A stretch of DNA of 18,716 nucleotides from Solobacterium sp. (lineage in GTDB: Bacteria > Bacillota_I > Bacilli_A > Erysipelotrichales > Erysipelotrichaceae). The stretch covers positions 1 through 18,716 of the forward strand of contig JAFOLE010000224.1 of assembly GCA_017419465.1 (NCBI GenBank), written 5' to 3'. The translations under genes and the position numbers were made by a program. Positions 1-6,943 of the stretch are shown piece by piece; position 1 is the stretch's first letter, and every line of letters starts with the position of its first letter. The notes below the pieces were generated by a model. It did not search any database, was not told where the DNA came from, and worked only from the letters and a program-made list of their open reading frames with translations.

Positions 1-1
1 G

Positions 2-1171
2 ATCCGCTTCCGGGAAATCATCACCACCGTGGAAGAAGAGGACGGCTTTGTCCGCGTCATCGACAACCGGGAAATGAAGCGGTATGACATCAACCGTCTG
101 GTGACCGGAATGAGCGCGTTTATCCGTTACGGCAAGGTGGATGAGATCGTGCGCTACTGGCGCAGCCGGAATATCAGTGACCGTCATGTGGATGTCCTGC
201 TGTATGCGATGAAACAGATCGATGAAGGCGTTTCGCTGTGCAATATCGGAGTTCTCGAAACCGGCATCCGTCTGCTGAAACAGACACTGTCGCAGCCGTT
301 GGAAGAAGCCCCCCGGCAGCTGGAACTCAATATCTTCCGGATCCTCGAGAATACGATCCGCATGGATTACGGCGCACTGCTGGAAGGAGACACGCTGGAT
401 GAACTCGAACTGGTTCGCTGGGCATTCCGAAAAAAATTCTACCAGCAGGCGGTAACGATTATTGAATCCCGCATGCCGCAGGACTTCCTGGAAAAACGCA
501 TCCTCTACTATGCGGAAGATGAGGAAGAGATCAAGGAGTTTAAGAAGGAACTCAACCGCGTCTACTGGGAGACGCTGCCAAAGGACCGCTGGAGTTTCAA
601 GGATCTGGAACATTATTTCATCAAGTTCTACGGCCGCTCTGTCTTCCCGAATATTCCCGATGCGGCGGAACGGCAGAGAAAATATACGGAACTCCGTGTC
701 GGTTCCCTGGACGGGGATGAAATCTACCCGATCAAGAAAGCGTACTCGGTTCTGAAGGAGCGGAAGGATCTTCTGAGCGATGTGCTGCTGGCATATTACA
801 ATGCGGGGGATGTCCGCAACAAAATGAACCACGCAGAAAATGTTCCCGTTACCGGTACGGATGACCTTCATCAGGAAAATCCTCACCTGCGGATCGTCCG
901 GGAAGCCGTGATGACCTTTATTGAAGCTTATGACAAGGCACGTGCCTGGATGAAAGAACAGAATCTTACGCCGGAGAAACCGCTGGAGATCGATCCGGAG
1001 GTGTTCAAAAACTATACCTACTATCACCGGCCGAAGGGACACAATCCGAATAAGGCGTTCAAAAAGGACAAGGTGAAAAAAGACAAACCGAAGAACGCGG
1101 TCTTTGCGGTGGAAAGCGCAGAAGGCACCGCAGGAAGCGGGATTGAAATTACGATCAGAGTAAACCGATAA
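2..1171 (+). CDS. CRISPR-associated CARF-HEPN ribonuclease-like protein (Csx1/TM1812 type), 3' part
   Basis: The reading frame is open from base 2, so the gene enters from the left edge and only its C-terminal ~389 residues are visible. Numbering from the GTG at 29, the key feature is LAYYNAGDVRNKMNHAEN at residues 254-271. This contains R263-NKMN-H268, an R-X4-H motif in the form expected of HEPN RNases. Further upstream, ELVRWAFRKKFYQQAVTIIESRMP (127-150) resembles the 'helix, glutamine, ALT..E' segment that precedes HEPN domains in TM1812/TIGR02221-type CRISPR ancillary proteins, and YDINRLVTGMSAFIRYGK (19-36) resembles their linker after the CARF domain. The protein ends in a Lys-rich tail (residues 333-356). 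In the family, cyclic oligoadenylate made by a type III complex binds CARF and activates HEPN RNA cleavage. The CARF domain itself lies outside the window, so assignment rests on motif recognition only. Confidence 0.68.
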   Translation: MRFREIITTVEEEDGFVRVIDNREMKRYDINRLVTGMSAFIRYGKVDEIVRYWRSRNISDRHVDVLLYAMKQIDEGVSLCNIGVLETGIRLLKQTLSQPLEEAPRQLELNIFRILENTIRMDYGALLEGDTLDELELVRWAFRKKFYQQAVTIIESRMPQDFLEKRILYYAEDEEEIKEFKKELNRVYWETLPKDRWSFKDLEHYFIKFYGRSVFPNIPDAAERQRKYTELRVGSLDGDEIYPIKKAYSVLKERKDLLSDVLLAYYNAGDVRNKMNHAENVPVTGTDDLHQENPHLRIVREAVMTFIEAYDKARAWMKEQNLTPEKPLEIDPEVFKNYTYYHRPKGHNPNKAFKKDKVKKDKPKNAVFAVESAEGTAGSGIEITIRVNR

Positions 1172-1177
1172 GAGAAC

Positions 1178-1210
1178 GGCGGACGTCCGCAGAGGCGTCC
1201 GTTTTCTTTT
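1178..1210 (+). terminator. Rho-independent terminator after the CARF-HEPN gene
   Basis: Stem CGGACGTC (1180-1187) pairs with GGCGTCCG (1194-1201), including one G-T pair, around a six-base loop. It is followed by TTTTCTTTT (1202-1210). It starts a few bases after the stop codon and separates the CRISPR-type gene from bioY. Confidence 0.75.
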
Positions 1211-1216
1211 CTTCCG

Positions 1217-1252
1217 TGATGAACAGGAGTATGATGAACAGGCTGCTATAAA
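1217..1252 (+). promoter_or_regulatory. Putative bioY promoter with an 11-bp tandem direct repeat
   Basis: TGATGAACAGG occurs at 1217-1227 and again at 1232-1242, a 15-bp period. The repeat lies immediately upstream of a TATAAA -10-like box (1247-1252) preceded by TG. No good -35 hexamer is present, and the repeats occupy that position. This is the expected place for an activator or repressor site. No BirA-type inverted operator was seen. The regulatory role is an inference. Confidence 0.4.
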
Positions 1253-1283
1253 AAGGGATGGCAGAAAAAGGGGACACAACAAT

Positions 1284-1805
1284 ATGAATACAAAACAGCT
1301 TACAAGATGTGCATTAATGACTGCCGTGATCGCGGTACTGGCGCCGCTCGCCATTCCGTCATCCCTCGTTCCGGTATCACTGTCGACCTTTGCGGTGATG
1401 CTGGCGGGAGCGATTCTCGGACCGAAGGAAGGCGTTATCTGCACGGCCGTATATTTACTGCTCGGTGCGATCGGCATTCCGGTCTTTGCGAACTGGAGCT
1501 CCGGCATCAGTATTCTCTTCGGTATGACCGGCGGTTATCTGTTCGGTTATCTGCCGCTTGCCTGGTGCACGGGTAAGGCGGCCGAAAAGAGCACGTCGTT
1601 TATGAACCTGGTCATCGGAATGGTGATCGGCACCGTTATTCTTTATGTAATCGGAACCATCTGGTTCATGGCCTATATGAAGATGGGCCTGATGCCTTCG
1701 CTGGCCGCATGCGTGCTGCCGTTTCTGCCGGGGGATGCGGCCAAGATCGTCGTGACCGCACTGGTTGCGCCGCGGGTCCGTACCGCAATCGCAAACAGCC
1801 GCTGA
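1284..1805 (+). CDS. bioY: BioY biotin transporter, ECF S component
   Basis: The 173-residue, very hydrophobic protein has about six predicted membrane segments and the BioY pattern: an N-terminal ALMTAVIAVLAPLAI, then PVSLSTFAVMLAGAILGPKEG (residues ~30-50), YLLLGAIGIPVFANWSSG (~58-75), GMTGGYLFGYLPLAW (~80-94) and a late PFLPGDAAKIVVTALVAPRVR (~145-166). The FLPGD..K segment is typical of BioY. It binds biotin in the membrane and normally works with a shared EcfA/A'/T module, none of which is encoded here, so it either uses the housekeeping ECF module or acts alone. It stands in its own short transcription unit, 2.7 kb ahead of a biotin carrier protein gene and 5 kb from a biotin ligase gene, so supply and use of biotin are clustered. 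The GGGGA-containing leader (about 1271-1275) gives the ribosome site. Confidence 0.93.
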   Translation: MNTKQLTRCALMTAVIAVLAPLAIPSSLVPVSLSTFAVMLAGAILGPKEGVICTAVYLLLGAIGIPVFANWSSGISILFGMTGGYLFGYLPLAWCTGKAAEKSTSFMNLVIGMVIGTVILYVIGTIWFMAYMKMGLMPSLAACVLPFLPGDAAKIVVTALVAPRVRTAIANSR

Positions 1806-1834
1806 TGAGGAAAGTGCACGGTCCGTCCGGAAGA

Positions 1835-1843
1835 TGCTAAAAT
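1835..1843 (+). promoter_or_regulatory. Possible extended -10 promoter of the PRT-like gene
   Basis: TGCTAAAAT (1835-1843) fits an extended -10 element. No convincing -35 hexamer lies 17 bases upstream. No terminator separates it from bioY, so the downstream gene could also be read from the bioY promoter. Confidence 0.3.
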
Positions 1844-1879
1844 AATGACAGAACCACAACTTACTATGGGAGGATCATT

Positions 1880-2524
1880 ATGGCAACCAAACTGATGGAA
1901 TTTCCGAATCCGAACGGATCACTGAAGCTTCGTGTACAGAAGGGACACTTTGCGACCAGTCACAGTCATATCAATTACTACGTTGACCTGACCTTTACAA
2001 AGCATCGTCTCTCCGAGGCAAGAGAAGCAGCGCGGCTGCTTGCCGCAAAGTTCAAGCACTCCACGATCATTGATACGATTCTGTGCCTGGACGGCACCGA
2101 AGTCGTCGGTGCATGCATGGCAAGCGAACTGACCCGCGTCGGCTTCTCCAACATCAATACCCACAATACGATCTACGTCGTCACACCGGAACATACCACG
2201 GGAAGCCAGCTGCTGTTCCGTGACAACACGGTTCCGATGATCCGCGGCAAGCATGTACTCATCCTTGCGGCGTCCGTCACAACCGGCTATACCGTACAGG
2301 GCGGTATCGAGGCAATTCAGTACTACGGCGGTCAGGTTGCCGGTGTCTGCGCAATCTTCGCTTCGACAAAGGAATGCTTCGGATATCCGATCAGCGCTGT
2401 CTTCACAACGGAAGGCATCCTGGATGACTATGAAAGCAAACCGAGTCATGAGTGCCCGTTATGCAAGGCAGGCAAGAAGGTGGATGCGATCGTCAATACG
2501 TACGGCATCTCCTATTTCAAATAA
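1880..2524 (+). CDS. Phosphoribosyltransferase-like protein with an altered PRPP loop
   Basis: The 214-residue protein resembles proteins in clostridia and relatives usually named orotate phosphoribosyltransferase-like. The PRPP-loop region is HVLILAASVTTGYTVQGGIE (residues 125-144). It has the hydrophobic strand and the TTG-T phosphate loop of type I PRTases, but two alanines (130-131) stand where the family normally carries acidic residues that contact the ribose hydroxyls. A DGTEVVGA segment (71-78) sits where orotate PRTases have a conserved core strand. The C-terminus has a Cys pair, CPLCKAGKKVDA (192-203), suggesting metal binding. The ribosome site GGGAGG (1869-1874) fits the chosen ATG. 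A catalytic role in pyrimidine synthesis is doubtful; it could be a PRPP or nucleotide-sensing protein. No pyr genes are nearby. Confidence 0.62.
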   Translation: MATKLMEFPNPNGSLKLRVQKGHFATSHSHINYYVDLTFTKHRLSEAREAARLLAAKFKHSTIIDTILCLDGTEVVGACMASELTRVGFSNINTHNTIYVVTPEHTTGSQLLFRDNTVPMIRGKHVLILAASVTTGYTVQGGIEAIQYYGGQVAGVCAIFASTKECFGYPISAVFTTEGILDDYESKPSHECPLCKAGKKVDAIVNTYGISYFK

Positions 2525-2553
2525 GTTTCCGAATCAGAATTGAGTTCCGTAAG

Positions 2554-2575
2554 GTCCGGTGCATGCCGGACTTTT
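2554..2575 (+). terminator. Rho-independent terminator after the PRT-like gene
   Basis: GTCCGG (2554-2559) and CCGGAC (2566-2571) pair around TGCATG, followed by TTTT (2572-2575). It isolates the oad operon from upstream reading. Confidence 0.75.
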
Positions 2576-2661
2576 CTGTGGATTGATGAATTCTGAAATT
2601 ATTTCACAAAGTTTCCCGGGCAAATGCGGAAAAAGGCAAATTTTGTTGTGAAAAAATCATC

Positions 2662-2708
2662 AAATCCCTACCAATTTAACCGGTTTTCTTTTATTATTAG
2701 TGGGATTT
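2662..2708 (+). promoter_or_regulatory. Inverted repeat in the AT-rich leader of the oad operon
   Basis: AAATCCC (2662-2668) and GGGATTT (2702-2708) form a long-range inverted repeat. It encloses a small palindrome AACCGGTT (2678-2685) and a TATTAT box (2692-2697) that could serve as a -10. The 209-base region between the PRT terminator and oadA otherwise holds no gene. Whether this is an operator or an RNA structure cannot be told from sequence alone. Confidence 0.3.
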
Positions 2709-2733
2709 GTATTTTCTTGGGAGAGGTTAACAG

Positions 2734-4119
2734 ATGAAAAGAAAAGTAAATATTACAGAAACCGTCCTTAGAGATGCCAACCAGTCCCAGATCGCGACAC
2801 GTATGCCGCGTTCGGACTTCGAAGGCATTCTCGAGACAATGGACAAAGCAGGCTACTATTCCATGGAAGTCTGGGGAGGCGCTACATTCGATTCCTGCCT
2901 CCGTTACCTGGATGAGGATCCGTGGGACAGACTGCGTTTTATCCGTTCCAAGGTCAAGAACACCAAGCTGCAGATGCTGCTGAGAGGACAGAACATCCTC
3001 GGCTACCGTCATTATTCCGATGACACGGTCCGTGCGTTCGTCCGCAAGTCCGTTGAAAACGGAATCGACATCATCCGTATCTTTGATGCCCTGAACGACC
3101 CGCAGAACATGGCAACCGCCATTGACGAGTGTATCAAGGCAGGCGGACATGCGCAGGGCACAATCTGCTATACGACAAGCCCGGTTCACACATTCGAGAA
3201 GTATGTTGAACTCGGCAAGAAGCTCGAGTCCATGGGATGCCATTCCCTGTGCATCAAGGACATGGCCGGCATCATGAGCCCGAAGGCATGCTATGACCTG
3301 GTCACAGAGCTCAAGAAGGATGTCAACATTCCGATTTATGTACATTCCCACACCACAACCGGTCTTGCACCGATGACACTGCTCAAGGCAATTGAAGCAG
3401 GCGCAGACGGTGTTGATACCGCGATCTCCATTTTCTCCGGCGGAACATCCCATATGTCCACAGAGTCTCTGGTGTATGCTCTCGAAGAGATGGATTATGA
3501 CACCGGTGTTGATCTCAAGGTATGCCAGAAGATCAACGACCACTTCAAGCCGGTTCAGGCACGCTTCATCAAGGAAGGCGGCCTCAACCCGTCCGTTCTT
3601 ACCACAAAGATCGATGCGCTGAACTACCAGATCCCGGGCGGAATGCTTTCCAACCTGATCTCTCAGCTCACCGCAGTTGACAAGCTCGACCAGCTCGACG
3701 CGGTTCTCGAAGAGACACCGAAGGTCCGCAAGGACATGGGCTATCCTCCGCTGGTTACCCCGATGAGCCAGATGGTCGGCACCCAGGCAGTCACCAACGT
3801 CCTGACCGGCGAGCGCTACAAGCTCATCTCCAAGGAAGTCAAGGCATACTGCCGCGGTGAATACGGCGCAAGCCCTGCACCGATCGATCCGGATCTCATG
3901 AAGAAGGCGCTCGGTGACGAGAAGCCGATCGAAGGCAGATATGATGACACGATCGAACCGGAATTCCCGGAGGCGAAGAAGTACCTCGGTGACCTCGCGG
4001 AAAGTGAAGAGGATGTTCTGAGCTACATTGCCTTCCCTCAGCAGGCAGAAGCCTTCCTGAAGGAACGTCAGGAAAAGAAGGCGCTCAAGGTCAGCTACAC
4101 CATTCAGGAGGCTGAGTAA
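2734..4119 (+). CDS. oadA: Oxaloacetate decarboxylase alpha subunit (carboxyltransferase, biotin domain separate)
   Basis: The 461-residue protein is the carboxyltransferase that moves the oxaloacetate carboxyl group to biotin, giving pyruvate. The TIM-barrel signatures are clear: TETVLRDANQSQIATRMP (residues 8-25) with metal ligand D14; the stretch from EVWGGATFDSC through LLRGQNILGYRHY (45-94); IKDMAG (174-179), whose K175 matches the carbamylated lysine of pyruvate carboxylase; and HSHTTTG (204-210) with metal ligands H204 and H206. The usual 'RDAHQS' reads RDANQS, a variant seen in clostridial homologues. Full OadA proteins are ~590 residues; this one stops before the biotinyl domain, which is encoded separately two genes downstream. 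It heads a four-gene operon with short gaps and has a strong GGGAGAGG ribosome site (about 2719-2726). Pyruvate carboxylase subunit B is the alternative name for this fold, but the membrane partners favour a decarboxylase. Confidence 0.93.
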   Translation: MKRKVNITETVLRDANQSQIATRMPRSDFEGILETMDKAGYYSMEVWGGATFDSCLRYLDEDPWDRLRFIRSKVKNTKLQMLLRGQNILGYRHYSDDTVRAFVRKSVENGIDIIRIFDALNDPQNMATAIDECIKAGGHAQGTICYTTSPVHTFEKYVELGKKLESMGCHSLCIKDMAGIMSPKACYDLVTELKKDVNIPIYVHSHTTTGLAPMTLLKAIEAGADGVDTAISIFSGGTSHMSTESLVYALEEMDYDTGVDLKVCQKINDHFKPVQARFIKEGGLNPSVLTTKIDALNYQIPGGMLSNLISQLTAVDKLDQLDAVLEETPKVRKDMGYPPLVTPMSQMVGTQAVTNVLTGERYKLISKEVKAYCRGEYGASPAPIDPDLMKKALGDEKPIEGRYDDTIEPEFPEAKKYLGDLAESEEDVLSYIAFPQQAEAFLKERQEKKALKVSYTIQEAE

Positions 4120-4121
4120 TC

Positions 4122-4448
4122 ATGGGCGCAGGAAGAGCACTGATCATCGCCGCTTCCGGATTCATGGTCGTCTTCCTGATGCTGTGCCTTCTCTGGTTCA
4201 TCATCGTTATGGTCAATAAGATCACGATGGCTCTGGAAGGAAAGACAGCGGAAGAAGCACCCGCAGCTCCGGTCAGGGAAACTCTGGCCGCAGCGGAAGC
4301 TTCGGCAGACGATACCGTATACGGCGGGGAAATCGCACTGTATGACGTTGATGAAAAGACTGCCGCATGCATTATGGCAATCATCAGTGATGAGACGAAG
4401 ATCCCGCTCAACCAGCTGATCTTCAAGTCGATCAAGGCACTCAACTAA
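4122..4448 (+). CDS. oadG: Na+-pumping decarboxylase gamma subunit (OadG type)
   Basis: The 108-residue protein has one N-terminal membrane helix (residues ~6-32, SGFMVVFLMLCLLWFIIVMV), a short Ala/Glu/Pro linker (~44-62), and a C-terminal soluble tail, GEIALYDVDEKTAACIMAII, followed by basic and polar residues. This is the architecture of OadG/MmdD anchor subunits, which assemble the soluble carboxyltransferase with the membrane pump. The C-terminus lacks the His-rich zinc-binding end known from Klebsiella OadG. Its ATG is two bases beyond the oadA stop codon, and its ribosome site AGGAGG (4108-4113 region) lies inside the end of oadA, so the two are translationally linked. Confidence 0.82.
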   Translation: MGAGRALIIAASGFMVVFLMLCLLWFIIVMVNKITMALEGKTAEEAPAAPVRETLAAAEASADDTVYGGEIALYDVDEKTAACIMAIISDETKIPLNQLIFKSIKALN

Positions 4449-4460
4449 GGGGGAAGAAAA

Positions 4461-4868
4461 ATGAAATACGTTGTTACATTAAACGGCAAGAAATATGAAG
4501 TAGAAGTTGAAAAGGGCAATGCGACTGCAGTCTATGCCGGTCCGGCAGAACCTGTAGCGGCGGCTCCGGCTCCCGCGGCAGCTCCGGCTGCGGCACCTGC
4601 GGCGGAAGCAGCTCCTGCGGCAGCACCCGCTCCGGCGGCAGCTCCGGCAGGCGCAGGCGATCCGGTCAAGTCTCCGATGCCCGGCACCATTCTCGATGTA
4701 AGAGTATCTGCCGGTCAGGCAGTCAAGGAAGGCGACATCCTGTTTATCCTTGAGGCAATGAAGATGGAGAACGAAATCGTTGCGCCGCGTGCCGGAACGA
4801 TCACTTCCGTGACCGTATCCAAGGGCGCATCCGTCCAGACCGATCAGGTGATCGCAACCATCCAGTAA
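4461..4868 (+). CDS. Biotin carboxyl carrier subunit of the decarboxylase
   Basis: The 135-residue protein is the mobile biotin carrier. It has an N-terminal MKYVVTLNGKKYEVEVEKG domain (1-19), a flexible Ala/Pro linker (~28-65), and a C-terminal biotinyl domain (66-135) with KSPMPGTILDV and the biotinylation site EAMKMEN; K101 is the predicted biotinyl lysine. It shuttles carboxyl groups from the OadA active site to OadB in the membrane. The gene follows oadG by 12 bases behind GGGGGAAG and precedes oadB by 14 bases. It replaces the biotin domain missing from the adjacent alpha subunit. The biotin ligase encoded downstream on the other strand is the obvious modifying enzyme. Confidence 0.93.
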   Translation: MKYVVTLNGKKYEVEVEKGNATAVYAGPAEPVAAAPAPAAAPAAAPAAEAAPAAAPAPAAAPAGAGDPVKSPMPGTILDVRVSAGQAVKEGDILFILEAMKMENEIVAPRAGTITSVTVSKGASVQTDQVIATIQ

Positions 4869-4882
4869 GCAGGAGATCCAGA

Positions 4883-6004
4883 ATGAATATTATAGATATC
4901 CTGATTATGATCTTTCAGGAATCCGGATTTGCAGGACTGATTGAAGATCCGCGATACCTGATTATGATTCTGCTGGCGTGCTTCCTGCTGTATCTCGGCA
5001 TTCACAAGAAGTACGAACCGCTGCTTATGATTCCGATCGCGTTCGGTATGCTGCTGGCAAACCTGCCGCGCACCGGAATTACCGACGGTCTCATTCACTA
5101 TCTCTCACTCGGTGTTGAATACGGTATCTATCCGTCCCTGGTATTCCTGGGAACCGGTGCGATGACCGACTTCGGACCGCTGATCGCCAACCCGTCTTCC
5201 TTACTGATGGGTGCCGGCGCACAGTTCGGTATCTTCACCGCATTCCTGATGGCACTCGTGCTCGGCTTTGATCCGAAAGTCGCAGCTGCGATCGGTGTCA
5301 TCGGCGGTGCCGACGGTCCTACCGCGATTCTTACCGCATCCAAGCTTGCGATGGAATACCTGCCGGCAATTGCCATTGCGGCATATTCCTACATGGCGCT
5401 GATTCCGATGATTCAGCCGCCGATCATGCGTGCACTCACCACGGAGAAAGAGCGCAAGACGGTCATGAAGCAGACCCGCACTGTCACTAAGAAAGAGCGG
5501 ATCATCTTCCCGATCGCCGTTACCGTATTCGTTGTCCTTCTGATTCCGGATACCGCACCGCTTGTCGGTCTTCTGATGTTCGGAAACCTTCTGAAGGAAA
5601 CCGGTCTTACCGACCGTCTGAGTGATACTGCGCAGAACGCGCTGACCAACATCGTCATCATCTTCCTCGGTATCTCCGTAGGTGCCAAGGCAGGTGCGGA
5701 AACCTTCCTGACGATCCGTACGATTGAAATCGTTGTCCTCGGTCTGATCGCATTCAGCTTCTCGACAGCCGGCGGTCTGATCCTTGGCAAGATCATGTAC
5801 AAGGTCACCGGCGGAAAGGTCAACCCGCTGATCGGTTCGGCAGGCGTATCTGCAGTTCCGATGGCTGCACGTGTCAGCCAGATCGAAGGCCAGAAGGCAA
5901 ACCCGAACAACTATCTGCTCATGCATGCCATGGGTCCGAACGTTGCCGGTGTTATCGGCTCTGCCGTTGCGGCAGGCTTCATGCTGAAGATCTTCGGCGC
6001 ATAA
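4883..6004 (+). CDS. oadB: Na+-pumping decarboxylase beta subunit
   Basis: The 373-residue integral membrane protein decarboxylates carboxybiotin and couples this to Na+ export. The family signatures are present: GVEYGIYPSLVFLGTGAMTDFGPLIANP (residues 77-104), GVIGGADGPTAILTASKLA (138-156) with D144 matching the essential Na+-site aspartate of OadB/MmdB, NPLIGSAGVSAVPMAARVSQ (314-333), and MHAMGPNVAGVIGSAVAAG (347-365). About nine to eleven hydrophobic segments are visible, consistent with the family. It is the last gene of the operon, with ribosome site AGGAG just after the BCCP stop. The beta subunit does not by itself distinguish oxaloacetate from methylmalonyl-CoA or glutaconyl-CoA decarboxylase; the OadA-type partner makes oxaloacetate the likely substrate. 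Confidence 0.95.
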   Translation: MNIIDILIMIFQESGFAGLIEDPRYLIMILLACFLLYLGIHKKYEPLLMIPIAFGMLLANLPRTGITDGLIHYLSLGVEYGIYPSLVFLGTGAMTDFGPLIANPSSLLMGAGAQFGIFTAFLMALVLGFDPKVAAAIGVIGGADGPTAILTASKLAMEYLPAIAIAAYSYMALIPMIQPPIMRALTTEKERKTVMKQTRTVTKKERIIFPIAVTVFVVLLIPDTAPLVGLLMFGNLLKETGLTDRLSDTAQNALTNIVIIFLGISVGAKAGAETFLTIRTIEIVVLGLIAFSFSTAGGLILGKIMYKVTGGKVNPLIGSAGVSAVPMAARVSQIEGQKANPNNYLLMHAMGPNVAGVIGSAVAAGFMLKIFGA

Positions 6005-6014
6005 GAATAAACGT

Positions 6015-6050
6015 AAAAAGGAAATCCGCTGCACGGGTTTCCTTTTTTTT
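6015..6050. terminator. Strong, probably bidirectional terminator between oadB and birA
   Basis: A 14-bp stem runs from 6015-6028 to 6034-6047 with one G-T pair and loop CTGCA, ending in an eight-base T run (6043-6050). On the minus strand the same stem ends in a T5 run (complement of 6015-6019), so it can also stop reading of the convergent ligase gene. Confidence 0.88.
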
Positions 6051-6078
6051 GTTATGCAAAAATGACGGGTCTGATGAA

Positions 6079-6849
6079 TCACCAGGAGGCAAGAGAGATT
6101 TCGCCGGAGTTCAGTACATAGGTCTGATCTGCGCGCACGATGAGATTGCCGTCCGCATTGATGTCTTCCGCCATGCCGGTAACGGTTTCTCCGTTCTGTA
6201 CAAAGGAAACTTCCTTTCCCAGCAGGATGGACGCATCTTTATATGCCTTGATCAGTTCCGCTGATTCGAGATGATCGCACCAGTACAGCAGGCGGTTGGT
6301 AAGAACTGCCGCAAGCACATTGCGGTCAAGGTCCGGCCGGTTCAGGGAACCTGCTTTTCCTTCCAGTTCCGGAGGGAAGACCTTCTGGGCAATGTTGATG
6401 CCGATGCCGATGATGATGCCGGCAGGTTCGCCGGACGAAAGGCGGGGTGCCTCACACAGAATGCCCGCAACCTTCCTGTGATTGAGGTACAGATCATTGA
6501 CCCACTTGATGCCGCAGGTGATGCCTGCGGTTTCCAGAATCGCTTCCTGAAGGGATACCGCTGCCGCGATCGTCGTCTTTGCGATGGCAGATTCATAGTT
6601 TTCCGGTTTGATGACCAGACTGTAATACAGACCGCTGTCGGGCGAGAAAAACGAGTTTCCGTGCCTTCCCCGGCCGGCCGTCTGTTGTTCCGCCGCAAGC
6701 AGAAACGGTGTGTTCTTTCCGTTTACAAGCATGTCTCTGGCACGGGTATTTGTGGAGTCCGTCACTTCGTAAACGATTACATTGCAAACCGGTTTTGTAA
6801 AATGTTTCAGAATCTCCGATTTGTCTAGTTTTTTGCTGAAATTTTCCAT
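6079..6849 (-). CDS. birA: Biotin--[acetyl-CoA-carboxylase] ligase, monofunctional
   Basis: The enzyme joins biotin, via biotinyl-AMP, to the carrier lysine. Counting from the ATG at 6849, motifs are STNTRARDM (32-40), QQTAGRGRHGNSFFSPDSGL (55-74) with the GRGRHG adenylate loop, KWVNDLYLNHRKVAGILCE (115-133) with the catalytic lysine region, and a C-terminal SH3-like segment (~207-256). At 256 residues there is no room for the N-terminal winged helix of repressor-type BirA, so this is a class I ligase with no DNA-binding domain. The open frame extends upstream to a TTG at 6915, but the ATG at 6849 has an AGGA just upstream and fits the family better. The substrate is probably the BCCP encoded 1.2 kb away. 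Confidence 0.93.
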   Translation of the reverse strand: MENFSKKLDKSEILKHFTKPVCNVIVYEVTDSTNTRARDMLVNGKNTPFLLAAEQQTAGRGRHGNSFFSPDSGLYYSLVIKPENYESAIAKTTIAAAVSLQEAILETAGITCGIKWVNDLYLNHRKVAGILCEAPRLSSGEPAGIIIGIGINIAQKVFPPELEGKAGSLNRPDLDRNVLAAVLTNRLLYWCDHLESAELIKAYKDASILLGKEVSFVQNGETVTGMAEDINADGNLIVRADQTYVLNSGEISLASW

Positions 6850-6876
6850 ATTTCCTATTTCATCTGTCCCTAAAAA

Positions 6877-6922
6877 ATTATACAATATTCCGTGAAATTG
6901 GTAATTTTTTAACAAGTTACCA
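6877..6922. promoter_or_regulatory. birA/pckA divergent control region with inverted repeat
   Basis: On the minus strand TATAAT (6882-6877) is a consensus -10 for birA. Sixteen bases upstream lies TTACCA (6904-6899), a 4-of-6 match to the -35 box. That hexamer is the left arm of an inverted repeat, TGGTAA (6899-6904) and TTACCA (6917-6922), separated by 12 bases. On the plus strand TACAAT (6881-6886) could act as the -10 of pckA, with a weak -35. A protein bound at the repeat would affect both genes; no regulator is identified. Confidence 0.45.
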
Positions 6923-6943
6923 GGAAAAGAGAAAGAGGTTAAG

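Noticed and set aside
2676..2732. TTAACC (2676-2681) and GGTTAA (2727-2732) upstream of oadA as a BirA-type operator
   Set aside because: The half-sites are about 45 bases apart, against 14-16 in known BirA sites, and the second overlaps the ribosome-site region. The only ligase present has no DNA-binding domain.
2668..3543. 291-residue open frame opposite oadA
   Set aside because: Same cause: an antisense shadow of a codon-biased gene, with no recognisable domain.
4540..4665. GC-rich, repetitive DNA inside the BCCP gene
   Set aside because: It encodes the usual Ala/Pro-rich flexible linker of biotin carriers and is not a separate repeat element.
5201..6082. 293-residue open frame opposite oadB
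   Set aside because: It has a charged, His/Asp/Arg-rich composition without domains, and it runs through the oadB terminator, so it is a shadow.
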